Shown here: one piece after another, positions 60,571 through 64,000 of the stretch | Layout: every line of letters starts with the position of its first letter | Numbering within the stretch: the stretch's first letter is position 1 | Origin: Arabiibacter massiliensis | GTDB lineage: Bacteria > Actinomycetota > Coriobacteriia > Coriobacteriales > Eggerthellaceae | Direction of reading: 5' to 3' | NCBI RefSeq assembly: GCF_900169505.1 | Contig: NZ_LT827021.1 | Span: 2,573,400 to 2,637,399 of the forward strand | DNA length: 64,000 nucleotides | Translations under genes and position numbers: made by a program | Notes under the pieces: generated by a model | Seen by the model: only the letters and a program-made list of their open reading frames with translations | Database searches by the model: none | What the model was told of the DNA's origin: nothing

Positions 60571-60599
60571 CTTTCACAAACCGCCCGCCTGTGTGAAAG
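60571..60599. promoter_or_regulatory. palindromic operator CTTTCACA-N13-TGTGAAAG (copy B)
   Basis: Identical arms to copy A at 58923-58951; centre AACCGCCCGCCTG. The next bases ACTTCGCG are also conserved, so the whole ~37-base block is duplicated. TATACT at 60621-60626 is the probable -10 of the DUF5692 gene at 60692, placing the palindrome at about -45. Confidence 0.8.
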
Positions 60600-60691
60600 A
60601 CTTCGCGCGCGTGGGCTTCGTATACTGCGGGCAGGCGCGCGGCGGGCGAGGGGCCCATCCTCGCAGGGACGCGCAGAAGGGGGCGATCCTC

Positions 60692-61654
60692 ATGGGCATT
60701 CTGTATCAGGCCGAAGATCCGCTGTACTGGGCAATCTGGCTGTTCATCCTGTTCGCGCTCATGGCGTTCAACGAGCTGGGACGCGTGAAGCTGTGGGCGG
60801 GCATCACGCTGTTCGCGGTGGTGCCCGCGGTGCTCACCATCTTCGTGTGGCCCACCACGGCCGCGCCGGGCAACCCCTACGGCACGGGCACGTGGTTCAA
60901 CTGGGTGAAGACGTACTCGGCGCTGGCGGGCTGCCTCGGCTTCATCGCGCTGCGCTTCGTGAAGTGGCGCGGCGCGGACGGCCAGGTGCACCACCTGTAC
61001 GAGAAGCGCTGGGCGCTCTGCTTCCCGCCGCTCATCCTGGCCGTCAACATCGCCGAGGCCGTCGTCCGCGACTTCCAGGTGTTCGGCTTCGGCCTGTGGC
61101 AGGGCGGCGTGGTCGAGAACCTGTGGACCATCTCCGGGCCGTGGAACATCATGAACGGCATCGCCGGCATCCTGAACATCGTCACCATCTGCGGCTGGTT
61201 CGGCATCTTCATCTCGAAGGACTCCGCGCGCGACATGATCTGGCCCGACATGATCTGGGCGTGGATCATCGCCTACGACCTGCGGAACTTCGCCTACACG
61301 TACAACTGCATCTCCGACCACTCGGCGTACTGCGGCCTGGCGCTCTTGCTCGCGTGCACCATCCCCACGTTCTTCATCAAGAAGGGCGCGTGGCTGCAGC
61401 ATCGCGCACAGACGCTGGGGCTGTGGATCATGTTCGTGATGACGGTGCCGCAGTTCGCCGACGTGCTGGCGCCCATCCCCACCACGCACAACCCTGCGGC
61501 GTTCTTCGTGGTCAGCCTGCTGGCGCTCGCGTCGAACGTGGCGCTGGCCGCCTACCAGTTCCGCCGCATCCGCCAGCGCAAGCTGAGCCCGCTCAAGGAC
61601 GAGCTGTACGCCGACACGAAGGCGTATCGGCGGGTCGTGGAGGAAAACCGCTAG
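60692..61654 (+). CDS. DUF5692 family membrane protein
   Basis: This 320-aa protein has about nine or ten membrane spans. Family landmarks: FALMAFNELGRVKLW, FVWPTTAAPGNPYGTGTWFNWVKTYSALAGCLGFIALRF, NIAEAVVRDFQ and IMNGIAGILNI. DUF5692 proteins have unknown function and are common in anaerobic gut bacteria. GAAGGGGGCG precedes ATG 60692. A palindrome is at 60571-60599, and the second family member is the broken gene at 57869-58821. Confidence 0.8.
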   Translation: MGILYQAEDPLYWAIWLFILFALMAFNELGRVKLWAGITLFAVVPAVLTIFVWPTTAAPGNPYGTGTWFNWVKTYSALAGCLGFIALRFVKWRGADGQVHHLYEKRWALCFPPLILAVNIAEAVVRDFQVFGFGLWQGGVVENLWTISGPWNIMNGIAGILNIVTICGWFGIFISKDSARDMIWPDMIWAWIIAYDLRNFAYTYNCISDHSAYCGLALLLACTIPTFFIKKGAWLQHRAQTLGLWIMFVMTVPQFADVLAPIPTTHNPAAFFVVSLLALASNVALAAYQFRRIRQRKLSPLKDELYADTKAYRRVVEENR

Positions 61655-61663
61655 GCGCACCCC

Positions 61664-61726
61664 ATGACCGACGCCGCGCATCTCCCGTATAATGGACGCG
61701 AGCAGGACCACCCTGCGCGCGTCCAT
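61664..61726. promoter_or_regulatory. promoter and palindromic operator of the TetR gene
   Basis: TGACCG (61664-61669) and TATAAT (61688-61693), 18-base spacer. Immediately after the -10, ATGGACGCG (61692-61700) and CGCGTCCAT (61718-61726) flank CAGG...CCTG, a nearly perfect 35-base palindrome over the likely transcription start. Typical of TetR autorepression. Confidence 0.75.
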
Positions 61727-61753
61727 GCGCGCTTCGGAGCAAGGGGAGATGCC

Positions 61754-62428
61754 ATGCGGCTGGGCACCAGGCAGACCAGGTACGCGCCCGCGCGGCGCGA
61801 ATGCGGGCGCGCGCTCACCGAGAGCCGCCGCCTCACGGGGCCGGCCGGCGACATCATGCTGGCCGCGCGCGTGCTGTTCGAGCGGCAGGGCGTGGCGAAG
61901 ACCACGGTGAAGGACGTGGCCGCCGAGGCCGGCGTCACGCGCGAGCTGGTGTACTACTATTTCGAGAACAAGCAGGCCGTCATCGACGCCGTGCTGGACG
62001 ACTACGTGGAAGACCTGGTGGAGAGCGTCATCGTGTGGAACGAGTCGCGCCGCTTCGGCGACACGCCGGGGTCGCTGCGCACGTGCATCGCCGCGTTTCG
62101 CCGCGCGCTCTACGACGCCGAGGGCAACCAGCGCCCCATGATAGCCGTGCTGGAGGAGCTGGGCGTGCGCGACGCGTTCGACGTGCGCGCCGTGCGCGAG
62201 ACGGTGGACTGCATCAACGACAACATCGTGGCCGAGTACGCAGCGTACCATCAGATGGAGATCGAATTCGTGTACGAGATGTTCTGCGTGGTGATCTTCG
62301 GGCTGGTGGGCCTCGTGAAGATCAACCCCGCCATCACCGACGAGGCCCTCATGAAGGTGGTGGAGCAAACGCTGCACCTCGACATGGAACCCCTCGAGGC
62401 ACCCGATGGCATCGGGGATGCCGGTTAG
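61754..62428 (+). CDS. TetR-family transcriptional regulator
   Basis: This 224-aa protein has an N-terminal TetR HTH (GDIMLAARVLFERQGVAKTTVKDVAAEAGVTRELVYYYFENKQAVIDAVLDDYVEDLV), complete with the YYYFENK signature, and a helical ligand-binding C-terminal half. The Arg-rich N-terminal extension (RLGTRQTRYAPARREC) is unusual. AAGGGGAG precedes ATG 61754. It lies between the DUF5692 gene and the NrfA-like gene, and may regulate either, besides itself. Confidence 0.9.
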   Translation: MRLGTRQTRYAPARRECGRALTESRRLTGPAGDIMLAARVLFERQGVAKTTVKDVAAEAGVTRELVYYYFENKQAVIDAVLDDYVEDLVESVIVWNESRRFGDTPGSLRTCIAAFRRALYDAEGNQRPMIAVLEELGVRDAFDVRAVRETVDCINDNIVAEYAAYHQMEIEFVYEMFCVVIFGLVGLVKINPAITDEALMKVVEQTLHLDMEPLEAPDGIGDAG

Positions 62429-62456
62429 GTTCGCTCGCGGATGCTCTCACGGAAGT

Positions 62457-62522
62457 ATTGCGAAAACACAAGATTTCGCAATCAAACGCTATTTGCCGCG
62501 TGCTTCCTCGCCTTCTTACAAT
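62457..62522 (+). promoter_or_regulatory. operator and promoter of the third NrfA-like gene
   Basis: ATTGCGAAA (62457-62465) and TTTCGCAAT (62474-62482) form a perfect palindrome with an 8-base centre. TTGCCG (62493-62498), 18-base spacer and TACAAT (62517-62522) form a promoter just downstream, so the palindrome sits around -70 from the start, an activator position. Confidence 0.65.
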
Positions 62523-62564
62523 GGAGGCAGAGAAAAGCCCGCTGTGAAGGCGGGGGACGAGGAG

Positions 62565-63821
62565 ATGGGGGTGAACATGGCAGCGAAATGGAAGAAGCCA
62601 GTTCTCGTGGGTTCGGCGATGGCGCTTGCCCTAGCCTGCGCCGCATGCGCGCCTAAGGCCAACGACGGCGATCTGACCGGCGGGAAATCGGGCGGGGAAC
62701 CGGCGGCTGGTGCTGTCGTACAGACATCCGACAAGAGCTGGGAGCAGTGGCAGGGCGAGTATCCTTTGCAGGTTGGCTCCTTCTTCGACGGTCTTGACGA
62801 GGTGGAGTCGTGGGACGGCAAGGTGCACAGCCACTCGATGCTGTACAAGAACGTTCCTGCGATGGCGAACGGCGTGGACAAGTTCGGCACGGCGTGCATG
62901 GCGTGCAAGTCCACTACCGGAACCGACCTGTACAACGAGATGGGCCTCGACGCGTTCAGCCAGCCCTGGGAGCAGTACGGCGATTCCGTGGACTGGTGGG
63001 ACTGCGGTTTGTGCCACGTGGACGGCACTCCCGGAGGAGAGCTGCACTACAACGGCATGGCGGCCACTGCGTTCGGCGGCACCTTGCTGGACGGCCTTCC
63101 TCAAGAGCAGGCCGTGTGCGGCCAGTGCCACAACTTCTACGGAGCCGTGTACACGCGCGGCGGCCTGATGCAGAAGATGCAGGACGGCGAGGTCGATCCG
63201 AAAGGCGTCGATCCCTATCGGTATGGAACCGACCCCGACAGCCTGATGAAGGCAGCGCTTGAGGACGGCTATGTGATGAACGTGGACGAGAAGACGGGCA
63301 TCGCCTCCTTCCAGGCGAACCACCCGGAGGTGGAGGTTTTCCAGGGCAGCGTCCACGAGAGTCTGGGCATGGCCTGCATCGACTGCCATATGCCCACCAA
63401 GACCTCGGAAGGCGGCGAGGCGTTCACCTCGCACAACGCCTCATCCTCTCCGCTCGAGAATCCCGAGGCGCTCGAGTACTGCCTCACCTGCCATAAGGCT
63501 CAGGGGATCGAGTCGGCGGATCAGATGATCGAGTTCGTGCACGCCGCGCAGCAGGAGGCAGCCGACCTCGAGGCCGCGTTCGCCGAGAAGCAGACGCAGC
63601 TGAAGTCGCTCATCGCCGACGCCGCTGCATCCGGCGTGATAAACGAGGCGACGCTCCAGCAGGCACGCGACATCTTCACGCGCGCTACCTGGTACGTGCG
63701 CTACGCCGACGGGGGCGGGGATTTCAAGGGACAGAAAGTAGCCCACAATCCCGAGGACATCGTGTCCTACATCGAGCGCGCGACCGTGATGATGGACGAG
63801 GCCATCGCGCTGTTCGCGTGA
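62565..63821 (+). CDS. NrfA-like pentaheme cytochrome c, third copy
   Basis: This 418-aa protein has a signal peptide (VLVGSAMALALACAAC with a lipobox-like end) and five heme motifs: CMACK, CGLCH, CGQCH, CIDCH and CLTCH. It resembles the copy at 50044 (shared SHNAS, EALEYCLTCHKAQGIES and VHAAQ segments) more than that at 20773. NrfA-type first motif with Lys; no NrfH gene adjacent. ATG 62565 is preferred; ATG 62577 is an alternative. Promoter and palindrome at 62457-62522 lie directly upstream. Confidence 0.82.
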   Translation: MGVNMAAKWKKPVLVGSAMALALACAACAPKANDGDLTGGKSGGEPAAGAVVQTSDKSWEQWQGEYPLQVGSFFDGLDEVESWDGKVHSHSMLYKNVPAMANGVDKFGTACMACKSTTGTDLYNEMGLDAFSQPWEQYGDSVDWWDCGLCHVDGTPGGELHYNGMAATAFGGTLLDGLPQEQAVCGQCHNFYGAVYTRGGLMQKMQDGEVDPKGVDPYRYGTDPDSLMKAALEDGYVMNVDEKTGIASFQANHPEVEVFQGSVHESLGMACIDCHMPTKTSEGGEAFTSHNASSSPLENPEALEYCLTCHKAQGIESADQMIEFVHAAQQEAADLEAAFAEKQTQLKSLIADAAASGVINEATLQQARDIFTRATWYVRYADGGGDFKGQKVAHNPEDIVSYIERATVMMDEAIALFA

Positions 63822-63834
63822 TCTTCGCCGCAAC

Positions 63835-63865
63835 GGCGCCCGGCTCCCCGGTGGGGCCGGGCGCC
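63835..63865 (+). terminator. GC-rich terminator hairpin after the third NrfA-like gene
   Basis: Perfect 10-bp stem GGCGCCCGGC (63835-63844) / GCCGGGCGCC (63856-63865), loop TCCCCGGTGGG, 13 bases after the stop codon; no U-run. TATGAT at 63870-63875 just beyond is a -10 for the next gene. Confidence 0.6.
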
Positions 63866-63903
63866 GTGCTATGATGGCCCCACATCGAGGGAAGGGGAGG
63901 GCG

Positions 63904-64000
63904 ATGAAGGCTCGGCGGTCGCATATGCAGCTGTGGGCGCGGTTCGCCGTCCTGGTGGGGCTCGCGGGCGTGGTCGTCTTCGGCGTGTACCTCGCCTGGT
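63904..64000 (+). CDS. membrane protein, N-terminal fragment cut by window end
   Basis: ATG 63904 is preceded by GAAGGGGAGGG and begins MKARRSHMQLWARFAVLVG, with a hydrophobic segment continuing GVVVFGVYLAW to the window edge. The positively charged start plus single span would fit a sensor kinase like the one at 48505-49938 or another inner-membrane protein. Only 32 residues are visible, so the identity cannot be decided. Confidence 0.6.
   Translation, partial: MKARRSHMQLWARFAVLVGLAGVVVFGVYLAW

Noticed and set aside
60521..62377. 618-aa open frame antisense to DUF5692 and TetR genes
   Set aside because: Shadow of two well-supported plus-strand genes; no ribosome-binding site or motif.

Overview
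The window is high-GC DNA from an anaerobic actinobacterium, most likely a member of the Eggerthellaceae (Eggerthella or a close relative). The reasons are Tat-exported FAD reductases that lack their own heme domain, stand-alone NrfA-like pentaheme lipoproteins, LuxR regulators fused to a large membrane domain, DUF5692 membrane proteins, HypA/HypB, menaquinone MenG and a CIRCE-controlled groESL. No database search was run, so the genus is an inference. A perfect 16-bp parS site at 117-132 suggests that the window lies in the origin-proximal part of the chromosome.

Layout. 1-3433: parS, a small XRE regulator operon, a RelE/ParE-type toxin-antitoxin pair, and an AAA/DUF4143 ATPase behind a nested palindrome. 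3448-12567: menG, a B12-binding radical SAM protein, an amidohydrolase, tatA/B-tatC, hypA-hypB and nadE. 12710-18135: two Tat/lipoprotein flavoproteins and a NarL-type two-component pair. 18190-20355: regulatory sites and groES-groEL. 20773-30977: an NrfA-like cytochrome, small XRE genes, an ArsP_2-type permease, an HD protein, a Tat flavoprotein divergent from a membrane LuxR regulator, uspA-MFS, tRNA-Lys, a lipoprotein and tRNA-Gln. 30990-45907: a complete-looking siphophage-type TAIL locus with lysis genes and a self-cleaving repressor but no head, portal, terminase or integrase genes. It is interrupted by three opposite-strand paralogous coiled-coil/membrane proteins. 45908-47743: inverted-repeat elements and a HipA-like kinase gene with an in-frame stop. 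47774-51303: a CxxCH-containing sensor kinase, its OmpR-type regulator and a second NrfA-like cytochrome. 51563-57527: an ECF sigma factor with a membrane beta-propeller protein, then ilvE, cimA and a TrpR-like gene separated by dispersed repeats. 57869-61654: two DUF5692 paralogues (one frameshifted) sharing an identical palindrome and flanking an AbiE toxin-antitoxin cassette. 61754-64000: a TetR regulator with its own palindromic operator, a third NrfA-like cytochrome, and the start of a membrane protein.

How the genes fit together. MenG makes menaquinone. TatB/C can export the folded flavoproteins at 12710, 14402 and 24747. Those and the three pentaheme lipoproteins are candidate terminal reductases of anaerobic respiration. 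The two-component systems, membrane LuxR and TetR look like dedicated local regulators. The most unusual region is the headless tail locus (candidate tailocin) with its embedded membrane-protein triad.
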